Below are positions 55,836-64,000 of a DNA stretch of 64,000 nucleotides, in pieces (positions within the stretch are counted from its first letter, which is position 1; each line of letters opens with the position of its first letter). Source of the DNA: Psychrobacter sp. JCM 18900 (GTDB lineage Bacteria > Pseudomonadota > Gammaproteobacteria > Pseudomonadales > Moraxellaceae). Location of the stretch: contig NZ_CAJHBL010000001.1 in assembly GCF_904846625.1 (NCBI RefSeq), forward strand, positions 496,001 through 560,000, written 5' to 3'. A model generated the notes under the pieces. It ran no database searches. It was not told the DNA's origin and saw only the letters and a list, made by a program, of their open reading frames with translations. Position numbers and translations under genes: made by a program.

Positions 55836-56480
55836 ATGACCCTGCGTCCTTTATCTAAAATTGACCAGTTGTTACTTGGGGTCGATAAGGCATTACGAGC
55901 TGTCGTGCCCCATTCCAACACAAGCACGCGTCCGTTGCCCGTCAGTAGCAATGAGATTCCTGAGCTGACCATCACAGAGGCGCGGCACGTCTCAGGTCTT
56001 ATGCGTATTAATCATACCGGTGAAGTATGTGCCCAAGGTCTATACCATGGCCAAGCGTTTGCCGCAAAAGATAGTGGTGTCAAACAAGCCATGCAACAAT
56101 CGGCCGAAGAAGAAGTCGATCATTTGGTCTGGTGCGAGACTCGTCTAAGCGAACTTGGTAGCCATGCCAGCGTATTTACGCCGCTTTGGTACGGTATGTC
56201 TTTTGGACTCGGTGCAGTCGCAGGCGCGATCTCAAACGAGTTTAGTCTAGGGTTTGTAGCGGAGACAGAAGCGCAGGTCAGCGAGCATCTACAAGATCAT
56301 ATCAAGCAGCTACCTGAACATGATCAGCGCTCAAAAGAGATACTGGCACAAATGGATAAAGAGGAGCTGCATCATCGTGAGCTAGCACTTGCAAGCGGCG
56401 GCGCTACCCTGTCTCCGCCAGTACGTCGTACAATGCGATGGATGGCAAATCGTATGAAAGATACCGCTTATCACTTATAG
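55836..56480 (+). CDS. coq7: Coq7-type demethoxyubiquinone hydroxylase
   Basis: Coq7 is a ferritin-like diiron enzyme that hydroxylates 2-polyprenyl-3-methyl-6-methoxy-benzoquinol in ubiquinone synthesis. It replaces the flavoprotein UbiF of E. coli. The iron ligands lie in repeated E-x6-Y and E-x-x-H motifs: MRINHTGEVCAQGLYHGQ, then SAEEEVDHLVWCETRL, a third helix with ETEAQVSEHLQDH, and KEELHHRELA near residue 188. Its 214 residues match the Coq7 family of Pseudomonas and Acinetobacter. CAGGAG precedes ATG 55836. It is a single gene. Confidence 0.95.
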   Translation: MTLRPLSKIDQLLLGVDKALRAVVPHSNTSTRPLPVSSNEIPELTITEARHVSGLMRINHTGEVCAQGLYHGQAFAAKDSGVKQAMQQSAEEEVDHLVWCETRLSELGSHASVFTPLWYGMSFGLGAVAGAISNEFSLGFVAETEAQVSEHLQDHIKQLPEHDQRSKEILAQMDKEELHHRELALASGGATLSPPVRRTMRWMANRMKDTAYHL

Positions 56481-56716
56481 CTTATGGTTACAGGTACTAT
56501 TGTTAGCTGCTGTTGTCGATTATCTTACGCATCAATGGCTATACAGATTTACGTAGGTTTGCTTAATTCTAGCGATTAACAATCCTACCACAGATAGCGT
56601 GAAGCTTAATTTGCTACGGTATTAAAAATTTGTACGATTTTGCAGCAATGCGCTATTTATATTACCGTCCAATCAATGAATAACAACCAAATAAATTAAA
56701 CAAGGTAACGATTTTT

Positions 56717-57841
56717 ATGAAAGCGATTCTCTCTAGTAGCCACTCTATTAAGTCACCGAAGTTTGCAACGTTGACCGTCATGGCTGCAACCTGTGCCATG
56801 CTGTTATCCGCACCTGTGAACGCTGCAGAAACTGATGCCACTGCCACAGCTGTACCTAGTGCGATGGATTCAAGCAAACGTGTGATTCGTCTTGCTCGTC
56901 CTAATGCAGCCATTAGTCCTGCTCAAACCAATGCCGCACAAACAAGCTTACCAGCAACACCTGCGAGCAACAGCCAGCCGACTAGTGCGCAAACGACTAA
57001 CATGCAACTAAGCGGTACTCAGCAAAATAATGCATCTGTCAGTACTGCTCAGCCTCAAACACCACAAATGATGTCGCCTGCTGCTGCACCTGTGATGAAC
57101 GGCACTACTCGTGTTTATGAGCCTGGTCCAATGACAGCTACCGGTATCGACCTGCGTAGCGGACAACTTCCGAATATTCCTACACCGCAAGTACAGCTCT
57201 CAGACATGAGCTTCGTCAAAACTGTACTGATTCCACAACAAAAAGGGCTAGGTACTGATAAGCTTGATGTTAGCTTATTAGACGATTTCATCGCTGACGT
57301 ATCCCCTAACGCGCGTCACTATCCACCAAACTTCCCTAACCGTTCACAGCGCCATTACACTCGTGAAAAAATCAAAGTATTAGCGGATTGGATCGAACCG
57401 TATGCCAAGTCGCCAAATGCTTCTTACGATGTGTTGCTTCGTGCCGCTAAGCTAAACGGTATGGGTCGTAACCTAGACTTGGGTTCAGACTACACGGTAC
57501 GTGGTGGTCAGTATGTCGATCGCGCTATCAAGCTGCAACCTGATAGTGGTGAGGCTAACTTCCTATACGGTATGATGCTATCAGAAGGTGGCGGTTTCAA
57601 AGAAGGTCAAAAGTATCTAGACCGCGCTGTCGCTTTAGGATATACCGAAGCAGAACAAAGTCTGGCACAGTCAGATCTACTTAGTGACCGCCGTGCTAAT
57701 GCGTTAGAACGCTTACGTCGTCTTGAAGGGCAATACCCTAACAATACTGTTATTCCTCAACAAATCAAACTCGTTGAAGAAGGTAAGTTCTACATTTGGG
57801 ATATCCCTGCCCCTGACATCAGTGTAAAACCAGGTGTCTAG
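56717..57841 (+). CDS. Exported protein with C-terminal TPR/Sel1-like repeats
   Basis: A signal peptide is clear: basic start, hydrophobic core (ATLTVMAATCAMLLSAPVNA) and an Ala-x-Ala site near residue 36. Residues 37-135 are low-complexity (A, T, Q, S, P rich) and likely flexible. From about 180 to the end the protein is helical with TPR-like repeats: KSPNASYDVLLRAAKLNGMG, then DRAIKLQPDSGEANFLYGMM, and KEGQKYLDRAVALGYTEAE. Such repeats normally bind partner proteins. I do not recognise a named family. AAGG precedes ATG 56717. A strong terminator follows, so it is a single gene in the periplasm or envelope. Confidence 0.7.
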   Translation: MKAILSSSHSIKSPKFATLTVMAATCAMLLSAPVNAAETDATATAVPSAMDSSKRVIRLARPNAAISPAQTNAAQTSLPATPASNSQPTSAQTTNMQLSGTQQNNASVSTAQPQTPQMMSPAAAPVMNGTTRVYEPGPMTATGIDLRSGQLPNIPTPQVQLSDMSFVKTVLIPQQKGLGTDKLDVSLLDDFIADVSPNARHYPPNFPNRSQRHYTREKIKVLADWIEPYAKSPNASYDVLLRAAKLNGMGRNLDLGSDYTVRGGQYVDRAIKLQPDSGEANFLYGMMLSEGGGFKEGQKYLDRAVALGYTEAEQSLAQSDLLSDRRANALERLRRLEGQYPNNTVIPQQIKLVEEGKFYIWDIPAPDISVKPGV

Positions 57842-58147
57842 AAATTCTGTATTTGTTGAGATTAGCTATTGAGGGGTTGATTCATAAGATATTTGTTTCA
57901 TAAGACTTTCACTAGGTCAAATCTCTAATAAATAATCTAAGCTTCACATACCAAGCGCTTTTGTTTTATCTCTATAAGACAAAAGCGCTTTTTTTCGACC
58001 AGCAGAAACCCTTTCGTTTTAAAACATGCTTTTGTAGAACTGCAAATGAATAGTCTAACGCCAAAAGTTGCGCTACACTCATTACTCATTATCAATTGCT
58101 ACTTTCATTACTCATACTCTCATAACTACCGTTTATTGGACTGACTT
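57842..58147. other. Non-coding stretch with a terminator
   Basis: About 300 nt. The left half holds the terminator at 57953-57992. The right half should hold the promoter of the hydrolase gene, which I could not define. Confidence 0.45.
57953..57992 (+). terminator. Terminator of the TPR-like gene
   Basis: AAGCGCTTTTGT pairs with ACAAAAGCGCTT across a short loop and is followed by T7, about 110 nt after the stop. Confidence 0.85.
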
Positions 58148-60622
58148 ATGACTTTCGCTGGCTCTAGCAAACAGACAGTAATGCATACTAATAAAAAAAC
58201 CCTGCCCATTACGTCACTTATGCTTTTGGCGGCAGCAGTATTGCTACCAGCATGTAGTACGGTAACGGTCGATAAACAAGCCTCGGCCAAGACCATCTCA
58301 GCGCAGCGCGGCAATATCGTCACTGACAATGCGCTAAGTAGCGATACAGCATCTGCTTTGTTATCAGCAGGCCTGAATGAGCAAGCCTGTATGCAGCAAT
58401 TTGACTTATGCTTGACTCAGCTCTCTGACAGTATGCTTAACAGACACTATCGCCCTGCCTTAGCTATTTTTGCAGAACTGCACTATGCAAAAGCGCGTCA
58501 ACTATCTGACTCAAAAAACTGTCGTAATGCGCTTGCACGCCCGCCACTTGATCCGTATTACGCCAACGCGCCCTTAAGTGAGGATGATGCAAAAACACAG
58601 CAAAAAGAGACTGACCTGTGTTTAACCGATTATCAAGCAAGGTTGTTTGATGCCGTCAAATACAGCTACACCTATCTGTTTTATGACAGTTTAACCCATG
58701 ACTTTGAAGGTGCAGAGCAAAATAGCAATAGGCATCGTGCGCAAAACCGTATTCCGAATGACAATGATATCCAAACCCAAGACATTTATAACGCTGCTAG
58801 CAATGATGTTATTACTCAAATTTATCAGTCGACTGAAAACGCCAATAAATTGATGGGTGATACGACAGTAGAGTATTTGCCAATAACCTCTACCAAGCGT
58901 GACAACACGGATGAAGCAGCAATTGCCAATCGACCACCACTAAAGGGCAAAGCAACAGACCAAGTTAAAGTCATGAAAGTTACCGTAGATGACTACAATC
59001 TTGATATTTATTTGCCAAACGAAAACAACTATCTGCAAAACGCTCATAAACAAACGTCTGCTTTAGCAGACTTATCATCCACTTATGAGCTGCGACTATC
59101 TGGTCTCAATTCTGTGAGCAAACGCCCTGGTTTGGGCATCAGTTTGGTGGCGTCATTGGATGATCGCTATACCACCACAATCCGTCAATTGCTAGTCGCC
59201 TCCTTATCTGGTCGACTGACAAATGAAGATACAAACACGGACGACAGTGAGCCAAGCTCACGTATTTATCCGACTGGACATCTGCTATTGACTGGTCTGA
59301 TTAAGCCAGACGGCGATAGTGTATTAGACGCGCTGAGCAGTCGTAAGCTTGATATTCATTTATATAACCCGTACCAAACCGAATCCGTTAATATTCTCAA
59401 TGATGACTACCCACTGGCAGCCAACTTTTCGGCGGGATATGGCTTATGGCTATCAGAGAACCAGTTAGATGGTGTGGGTTATTTAAACTTGATTACCCGC
59501 CAACCAGATGCTCAGCTGCCTAAACTATTCATGCTTGAGCCTTATGATCCTGATAAACGTGTGTTGATTATGTTGCACGGGCTAGCCTCTAGTCCGGCCA
59601 CATGGGTAAATCTGACCAACGATATTCTTAATGATGACAAGCTGCGTGACAATTACCAAGTTTGGCAAATATTCTATCCAACCAATCTGCCTATTTTAGA
59701 AAATCGTTATCAGATTCAGCAGTTAATCAACAGCACCTACCAGCAGACTGATCCTGACGGAAAAAATCGTGCCAGTCAAAACAGTGTGATTATCAGTCAT
59801 AGTATGGGTGCCATTATTGCTCGCATGATGCTGTCTGATGAAAATTTAGTCGATGATTTAGATAAGCTCAATGATAAAGATATCCTCTCTAGCAATGAGA
59901 AACAGCAAATCCGTAACGCGCTCAAGACTTCTTTCGGTGAAGATGAGTTAAAGGAGCGTTTTGAGCTACAGGCGTTGCCGCAAGTAGACACTGCTGTTTT
60001 TCTATCTGCACCTTTCCGTGGTACAGATTATGCAGATCGTTGGTTCACCCGTGCGCTACGCCGCATCGTTTACTTACCCGTAGGTCTGGTCAAGACATTC
60101 ACGGATAACTTAGCGACTATTGCCACACAAGGCGATTTGGCGCAAAACCCACTAGGCGCATTGTATTTGCAGAATGGTGCCAGCCAGTTAAGTGATAAGT
60201 CTTCTTTTATAGAATTAACCAAAGACATCACTATGAATGAGCGTATCACTTACCATTCAATCATTGCCAATAACGATGCCGATATCACTAAAGGATTGGC
60301 GCAAACGCAACCAAATGGTGCCAAGATTGATTTATCACAAGCGGTAGAAGAAAATGCTGGAAATGAAACGGCGAGCGTTGATGTCAGCGACAATAATGAG
60401 ACATCACAGCTACCACCTGAGCCGCTTGTTGCTGCTGTAACGGTCAATAATGATATCAGTCAAGCACTGACCGAGCGTTTGTCAGATGGTATCGTTCCTT
60501 ATAATAGCGCCCATCTCGATGGTGCTGCGTCTGAAACAATTATCAATGGCGGCCATAGTATCCAGACCAATCCGCAGACCATTTTGACGTTGCGAAGAAT
60601 TTTGCATAAGCAGCTACAATAA
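58148..60622 (+). CDS. Alpha/beta-hydrolase lipoprotein
   Basis: A type II signal peptide is visible: a hydrophobic run and lipobox LLPAC, with the modified Cys at residue 36. A region of about 420 residues with no recognised fold follows. The hydrolase part begins near residue 470 (RVLIMLHGLASSPATWVNLT, the HGL oxyanion region). The nucleophile elbow is ISHSMGAIIARMML (Ser near 551), and the likely catalytic His is in NGGHSIQTNPQ near the C terminus. This is the layout of lipase/esterase-type envelope enzymes; the substrate is unknown. The ATG at 58148 has GGA 8 nt upstream. An internal ATG at 58181 would give a more usual signal peptide but has no ribosome site. At 824 residues it is unusually long. 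Confidence 0.8.
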   Translation: MTFAGSSKQTVMHTNKKTLPITSLMLLAAAVLLPACSTVTVDKQASAKTISAQRGNIVTDNALSSDTASALLSAGLNEQACMQQFDLCLTQLSDSMLNRHYRPALAIFAELHYAKARQLSDSKNCRNALARPPLDPYYANAPLSEDDAKTQQKETDLCLTDYQARLFDAVKYSYTYLFYDSLTHDFEGAEQNSNRHRAQNRIPNDNDIQTQDIYNAASNDVITQIYQSTENANKLMGDTTVEYLPITSTKRDNTDEAAIANRPPLKGKATDQVKVMKVTVDDYNLDIYLPNENNYLQNAHKQTSALADLSSTYELRLSGLNSVSKRPGLGISLVASLDDRYTTTIRQLLVASLSGRLTNEDTNTDDSEPSSRIYPTGHLLLTGLIKPDGDSVLDALSSRKLDIHLYNPYQTESVNILNDDYPLAANFSAGYGLWLSENQLDGVGYLNLITRQPDAQLPKLFMLEPYDPDKRVLIMLHGLASSPATWVNLTNDILNDDKLRDNYQVWQIFYPTNLPILENRYQIQQLINSTYQQTDPDGKNRASQNSVIISHSMGAIIARMMLSDENLVDDLDKLNDKDILSSNEKQQIRNALKTSFGEDELKERFELQALPQVDTAVFLSAPFRGTDYADRWFTRALRRIVYLPVGLVKTFTDNLATIATQGDLAQNPLGALYLQNGASQLSDKSSFIELTKDITMNERITYHSIIANNDADITKGLAQTQPNGAKIDLSQAVEENAGNETASVDVSDNNETSQLPPEPLVAAVTVNNDISQALTERLSDGIVPYNSAHLDGAASETIINGGHSIQTNPQTILTLRRILHKQLQ

Positions 60623-61076
60623 TGATGTAGATTTTTGTTATTTCACAAGGTTTTTGATGTGCAAATCGTAACCTTTAAATATCAGTTATAGCTTTCAAAT
60701 AAGCAGTATGTTCACGCATACTACTTTGTTTTTAATAATATTAATTATATTTTTCAATGTTTGAATTATGTTATTTTGATGACTCTTAGGTCTGTAACAG
60801 ACAGACTGGGTTGCTTGCGTGTATATCTAGGTGAGCGCATAATATATCTATAGCACATGACAGTAATATGTAAATTTATAAGGACATAAATTATTCAATT
60901 CAGCTAAACAGTGAGTCGCAAACTTAGCCACAATTTATGTCTAATGGAGCTAAGTCCACGTCACTGAGCTATTGCCCGTAATGCTTGCCACTTTGATCAA
61001 TGGATAGTTACGGACAGTTACTTGAGCGTTGTATGGAAGTCAGCGCTATTCAGCTAACAGATGAGAGTAACCGTTT
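60623..61076. other. Intergenic region upstream of the cio operon
   Basis: About 450 nt contain TATA-like words (for example near 60838) and the palindrome TTGATCAA at 60993-61000. No well-spaced promoter, no FNR/ANR site with the normal 4-nt spacer, and no frame are supported. Confidence 0.4.
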
Positions 61077-62573
61077 ATGTTCGCTACATTTATGATTGAC
61101 CAGCTCGATGCGCTGATGCTTGCGCGTATCCAATTCGCTTTTGTTATCTCGTTTCATATCGTCTTTCCCGCTTTTTCTATCGGTCTTGCCAGCTGGCTTG
61201 CGGTGCTTGAATTCCGCTGGTTAAGAACTGGTGAACCTATCTATGCTGAAGTCTACAAGCATTGGGTCAAAATATTTGCTGTCGTCTTTGGTTTAGGCGT
61301 GGTATCAGGCGTGGTAATGTCTTACCAGTTCGGTACTAACTGGGCTGTATTCTCTGATAAAGCCGGTAACGTTTTAGGCCCATTACTCGCCTACGAGGTA
61401 CTGACGGCGTTCTTTTTAGAAGCGTCCTTCTTAGGCATTATGCTATTTGGCTGGGGCCGAGTGAGCAAACGCATGCATTTTGCTTCAACCGCCATCGTTG
61501 CTATCGGTACCTTGATTTCAGGTTTTTGGATATTGGCCGCCAACAGCTTTATGCAGACTCCTCAAGGTTTTATGATGGGTGCAGATGGCCTGCTCTATCC
61601 TACCGACTGGCTTGAAATTATCTTCAACCCCTCATTCCCTTACCGTTATGCTCATATGATGACCGCAGCCTTTTTGACCACTGCCTTTGTCATCGGTGGT
61701 ATCGGCGCATATTATATTCAATCTAAAAAGCACGTCGAGCACCGCGCGCATGGTCGTGTAATGCTAGGTATGGCGATGATTATGGCCATCTTTGTTGCGC
61801 CGGCGCAGGTATTGATTGGTGATGAGCATGGTCTAAATACCCTTGAGCATCAACCTGCTAAAGTTGCTGCAATGGAAGGGCTCTGGGAGGATGAACGCGG
61901 TGCCGCACTACGTCTCTTTGCGATTCCTGACCAAGAAAATCAGACCAATAAGTACGAAGTAAAAATTCCTTATGTAACAGGTCTGATTCTTACCCACTCG
62001 TTAGATGGTGAAGTCAAAGGGCTAAAAAACTGGGCACCTGAAGATCAACCACCCGTCATTATTGTGTTTTGGGCATTTCGTATCATGGTTGGTATTGGCA
62101 TGCTTATGGTACTGATCGGTCTATTCAGTCTATATAAATACTTCAAAAAACAGCAGTTCAATACTGACAGTGTATGGTTCCACCGTGCTTGGATGATGAT
62201 GACTCCGCTTGGTTTTATCGCTTTATTATCAGGTTGGTTCGTAACCGAGACAGGACGTCAGCCTTGGACAGTTTATGGCGTGATTCGTACTGCTGAAAGT
62301 ATGTCTCCGCTTGCAGCACAGCAAGTAGCGACTACATTGATTGGCTTTATCGTTCTGTACATATTTGTCTTTGGTGCAGGCAGTTTTTATATCTTACGCT
62401 TGATTGCTCAAGGGCCGAAACCTTATACAGATCCTGCAGAAGATAATTTCTACGAGCATTCAGTAACTGAGAGCCAAGGTCGCGCGTTAAGTGGTGATAG
62501 TAATCCTGCCAAAGGTACTGAAGAAGGCTTAGATGAGCCTGCAAACGATGTCGATGATGGAGGATTACGCTAA
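61077..62573 (+). CDS. cioA: Cyanide-insensitive quinol oxidase subunit I (CioA/CydA family)
   Basis: Subunit I of a bd-type oxidase carries the haems and oxidises ubiquinol while reducing oxygen to water in the inner membrane. It starts with LDALMLARIQFAFVISFHIV, with the haem-ligand His near residue 27, and has the usual string of membrane spans. The periplasmic Q-loop is the short form, starting GDEHGLNTLEHQPAKVAAM. The short loop and the sequence fit the CIO class of Pseudomonas and not the E. coli CydA long-loop class. At 498 residues it is close to CioA (488). GAGAG precedes ATG 61077 at a rather long spacing. Its stop overlaps the cioB start (TAATG). Confidence 0.92.
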   Translation: MFATFMIDQLDALMLARIQFAFVISFHIVFPAFSIGLASWLAVLEFRWLRTGEPIYAEVYKHWVKIFAVVFGLGVVSGVVMSYQFGTNWAVFSDKAGNVLGPLLAYEVLTAFFLEASFLGIMLFGWGRVSKRMHFASTAIVAIGTLISGFWILAANSFMQTPQGFMMGADGLLYPTDWLEIIFNPSFPYRYAHMMTAAFLTTAFVIGGIGAYYIQSKKHVEHRAHGRVMLGMAMIMAIFVAPAQVLIGDEHGLNTLEHQPAKVAAMEGLWEDERGAALRLFAIPDQENQTNKYEVKIPYVTGLILTHSLDGEVKGLKNWAPEDQPPVIIVFWAFRIMVGIGMLMVLIGLFSLYKYFKKQQFNTDSVWFHRAWMMMTPLGFIALLSGWFVTETGRQPWTVYGVIRTAESMSPLAAQQVATTLIGFIVLYIFVFGAGSFYILRLIAQGPKPYTDPAEDNFYEHSVTESQGRALSGDSNPAKGTEEGLDEPANDVDDGGLR

Positions 62574-63589
62574 TGTTTAACTTCGGTGATGTATTAGATT
62601 TACCTCTCATTTGGGGCGGTTTGATTGCTTTGTCTGTCTTTGTCTATGTACTGCTTGATGGCTTTGATTTGGGCTGCGGTATCTTGTTCCCATTTGCAGG
62701 CTCAGATAAAAACCGTAGCCGCATGATGAACTCTATCGCGCCATTTTGGGACGGTAACGAGACATGGCTAGTGCTAGGTGGTGGTGGTTTATTCGCAGCA
62801 TTCCCTGTCGCTTATGGCATCATCATGACAGGTCTATATTTGCCAGTGACTGCCATGTTGTTCGGTCTTATCATGCGCGGCGTGGCGTTTGAGTTTCGCT
62901 TTAAATCCTCTTCACGCCGACATGTATGGGATACCTTTTTCTTTGTCGGCTCAGTCGTTGCTACCTTCTCTCAAGGCGTTATGCTTGGGGCGTTAGTGCA
63001 AGGGTTAGAAGCCAGTAACCGTCTATATACTGGTGGCCCATTTGATTGGCTCACACCCTTCTCGATTGTGTGCGGATTTGCCATGATTATCGGCTATGCC
63101 TTACTTGGTTCAACGTGGCTTATCATAAAAACAGAGCACACATTACAAGTATGGGCGCGCCAAGTTTCTAAATGGATGCTTACTGCATTACTAGTAGCGA
63201 TGGTTGTGGTCACAGCGTTTATGTATTTCTCAGACATCGACGCATTAGAAGGCTGGTTTAGTTTCCCAGGTTTATTATACCTCGCTCCTATGCCTATCAT
63301 TGTCATGCTCTTATTCTTTATTATGCGTAAAGACTTAAAAACTGAGCGTGAGTATCGTCCATTTTTACTAACGGTGGCTCTATTTTTAATGGGTTATATT
63401 GGGGTTTGTTTTGCCCTATTCCCTTATATCGTACCGTATCAAATGACGATTTATGAGGCTGCTGCTGCCGATACTTCGTTATCATTTATGCTGATTGGCG
63501 CCTGTATCATGTTACCGATTATCTTGAGCTATACAGCATTTGCTTACTATACCTTCAAAGGTAAATCTGATCACAATCCGATGTACTAG
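62573..63589 (+). CDS. cioB: Cyanide-insensitive quinol oxidase subunit II (CioB/CydB family)
   Basis: Subunit II stabilises the bd-type oxidase and lacks haem. It opens with LPLIWGGLIALSVFVYVLLD and the conserved GFDLGCGILFPFAG. The motif PFWDGNETWLVLGGGGLFAAFP follows, then several spans ending near residue 330. Its 338 residues match CioB. It overlaps cioA by one base, giving translational coupling. A further small membrane gene follows after 95 nt. Confidence 0.95.
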   Translation: MFNFGDVLDLPLIWGGLIALSVFVYVLLDGFDLGCGILFPFAGSDKNRSRMMNSIAPFWDGNETWLVLGGGGLFAAFPVAYGIIMTGLYLPVTAMLFGLIMRGVAFEFRFKSSSRRHVWDTFFFVGSVVATFSQGVMLGALVQGLEASNRLYTGGPFDWLTPFSIVCGFAMIIGYALLGSTWLIIKTEHTLQVWARQVSKWMLTALLVAMVVVTAFMYFSDIDALEGWFSFPGLLYLAPMPIIVMLLFFIMRKDLKTEREYRPFLLTVALFLMGYIGVCFALFPYIVPYQMTIYEAAAADTSLSFMLIGACIMLPIILSYTAFAYYTFKGKSDHNPMY

Positions 63590-63684
63590 TCGCTAATCGC
63601 GGCGGGCAACGGATCAGCTAAAAAGGATGGCTATCATCGTTTACAGATGGTAGTCATACTTCAAACGCTAATCAGGAGATCTCT

Positions 63685-63801
63685 ATGAAAAAGTTCAGTA
63701 AAAAACAATCGCAATGGGCATGGTTCGTAGGCCTGTATTTAGCAGGGTTTTTAGTGGTGTTTACCATTGCTCAGCTAATTAAACTGGCCATGGGTGTTTA
63801 G
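63685..63801 (+). CDS. Small single-span membrane protein, DUF2474-like
   Basis: The 38-residue product has a basic start (MKKFSKKQSQWAWF) and one hydrophobic span (about 13-33). AGGAG at 63674-63678 lies 6 nt before ATG 63685. Small proteins of this kind (DUF2474) recur directly after cydB/cioB genes and are thought to be accessory subunits of bd-type oxidases, similar in role to CydX, but the sequence is not CydX-like. The family call is by pattern and context. The cio operon ends with the terminator at 63932-63967. Confidence 0.72.
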   Translation: MKKFSKKQSQWAWFVGLYLAGFLVVFTIAQLIKLAMGV

Positions 63802-63931
63802 CGTAATTGTCTAATCATACGATTGAGTGCCAGTTAGTTAGCTAATGAGTAGCTTGCTAGATGCTAAGTTTGCATTTTTGTCTTGCCAATATACCTTTTA
63901 GACATGTCATAAAAAATATTTCTATATGCAT

Positions 63932-63967
63932 AAAAAAAGCAGCGTTGAGTAATCGACGCTGCTTTTT
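63932..63967 (+). terminator. cio operon terminator
   Basis: AGCAGCGT (63938-63945) pairs with ACGCTGCT (63956-63963), A7 lies before it and T5 after. It lies 130 nt past the DUF2474-like gene. Confidence 0.88.
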
Positions 63968-64000
63968 ATTTATCTTAAATTTATCAGTTTGGTTTACCTG

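Noticed and set aside
60993..61000. TTGATCAA upstream of cioA as an FNR/ANR site
   Set aside because: FNR-type sites need TTGAT-N4-ATCAA. Here the half sites overlap with no spacer, so it is only a short palindrome.
62347..62610. Minus-strand frame across the cioA-cioB junction
   Set aside because: It lies wholly antisense to two well-identified coupled genes and has no ribosome site.

Overview
The window is ordinary chromosomal DNA of a gammaproteobacterium, most probably a Moraxellaceae member close to Psychrobacter. The pointers are low-to-moderate GC, Moraxellaceae-like protein sequences, an iscRSUA-hscBA-fdx cluster, the diiron Coq7 hydroxylase, a long-form GAPDH of about 480 residues, a MASE2-type class III adenylate cyclase (CyaB type) and an Fis with an N-terminal extension. 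The genus is inferred from sequence recognition alone. I see no prophage, CRISPR array, rRNA, tRNA, complete insertion sequence or integron. The only mobile-looking item is a MITE-like element of about 180 bp at 44965-45146.

Layout. 1-2.7 kb (+): the tail of a DUF3426-like gene, then fis and purH. 2.7-5.2 kb (-): ppiD and hupB. 5.7-6.4 kb (+): a tail-anchored SCP2/UbiJ-like protein. 6.6-12.9 kb (+): the iron-sulfur assembly cluster iscR-iscS-iscU-iscA-hscB-hscA-fdx, led by a promoter that overlaps an IscR type 1-like site. 13-20.7 kb (-): cyaB-like cyclase, HIT protein, mfd, rraA and an atypical SDR. 21.1 kb (+): rpsT with a structured leader and a GTG start. 21.5-44.4 kb (-): histidine phosphatase, metallophosphoesterase, pyrF, lapA, ihfB, rpsA, cmk, tadA, ung, clpA, clpS, a DUF6776-like gene, argC, hemE, proB, obgE, gap, a lipocalin with a long hydrophilic N-terminal extension, and a Nudix-ThiE fusion. 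44.6 kb (+): a 54-residue hemP under a strong Fur box. 45.1-53.8 kb (-): tamA-tamB. 54.3-64 kb (+): LplT-like MFS transporter, coq7, a periplasmic TPR-like protein, a large alpha/beta-hydrolase lipoprotein, and cioA-cioB with a 38-residue DUF2474-like protein.

How the genes work together. The isc cluster supplies Fe-S clusters and appears to be autoregulated by IscR. tamA-tamB encode an outer-membrane translocation module. cmk-rpsA-ihfB-lapA-pyrF keeps the ancestral gammaproteobacterial order but lacks lapB. clpS and clpA encode the adaptor and unfoldase of the ClpAP protease. cioAB plus the small protein form a cyanide-insensitive quinol oxidase, and coq7 makes the ubiquinone it can use.

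I did not find a clearly new multi-gene system. The items most worth a second look are TamA, with a disordered N-terminal region of about 330 residues and about 170 residues inserted in POTRA3; the lipocalin with two possible starts; the orphan hemP; the MITE-like palindrome; and RNA-level structures at purH, rpsT, rraA and the iscS-iscU junction. Promoters, terminators and RNA folds were read by eye without energy calculations. No database search was run.
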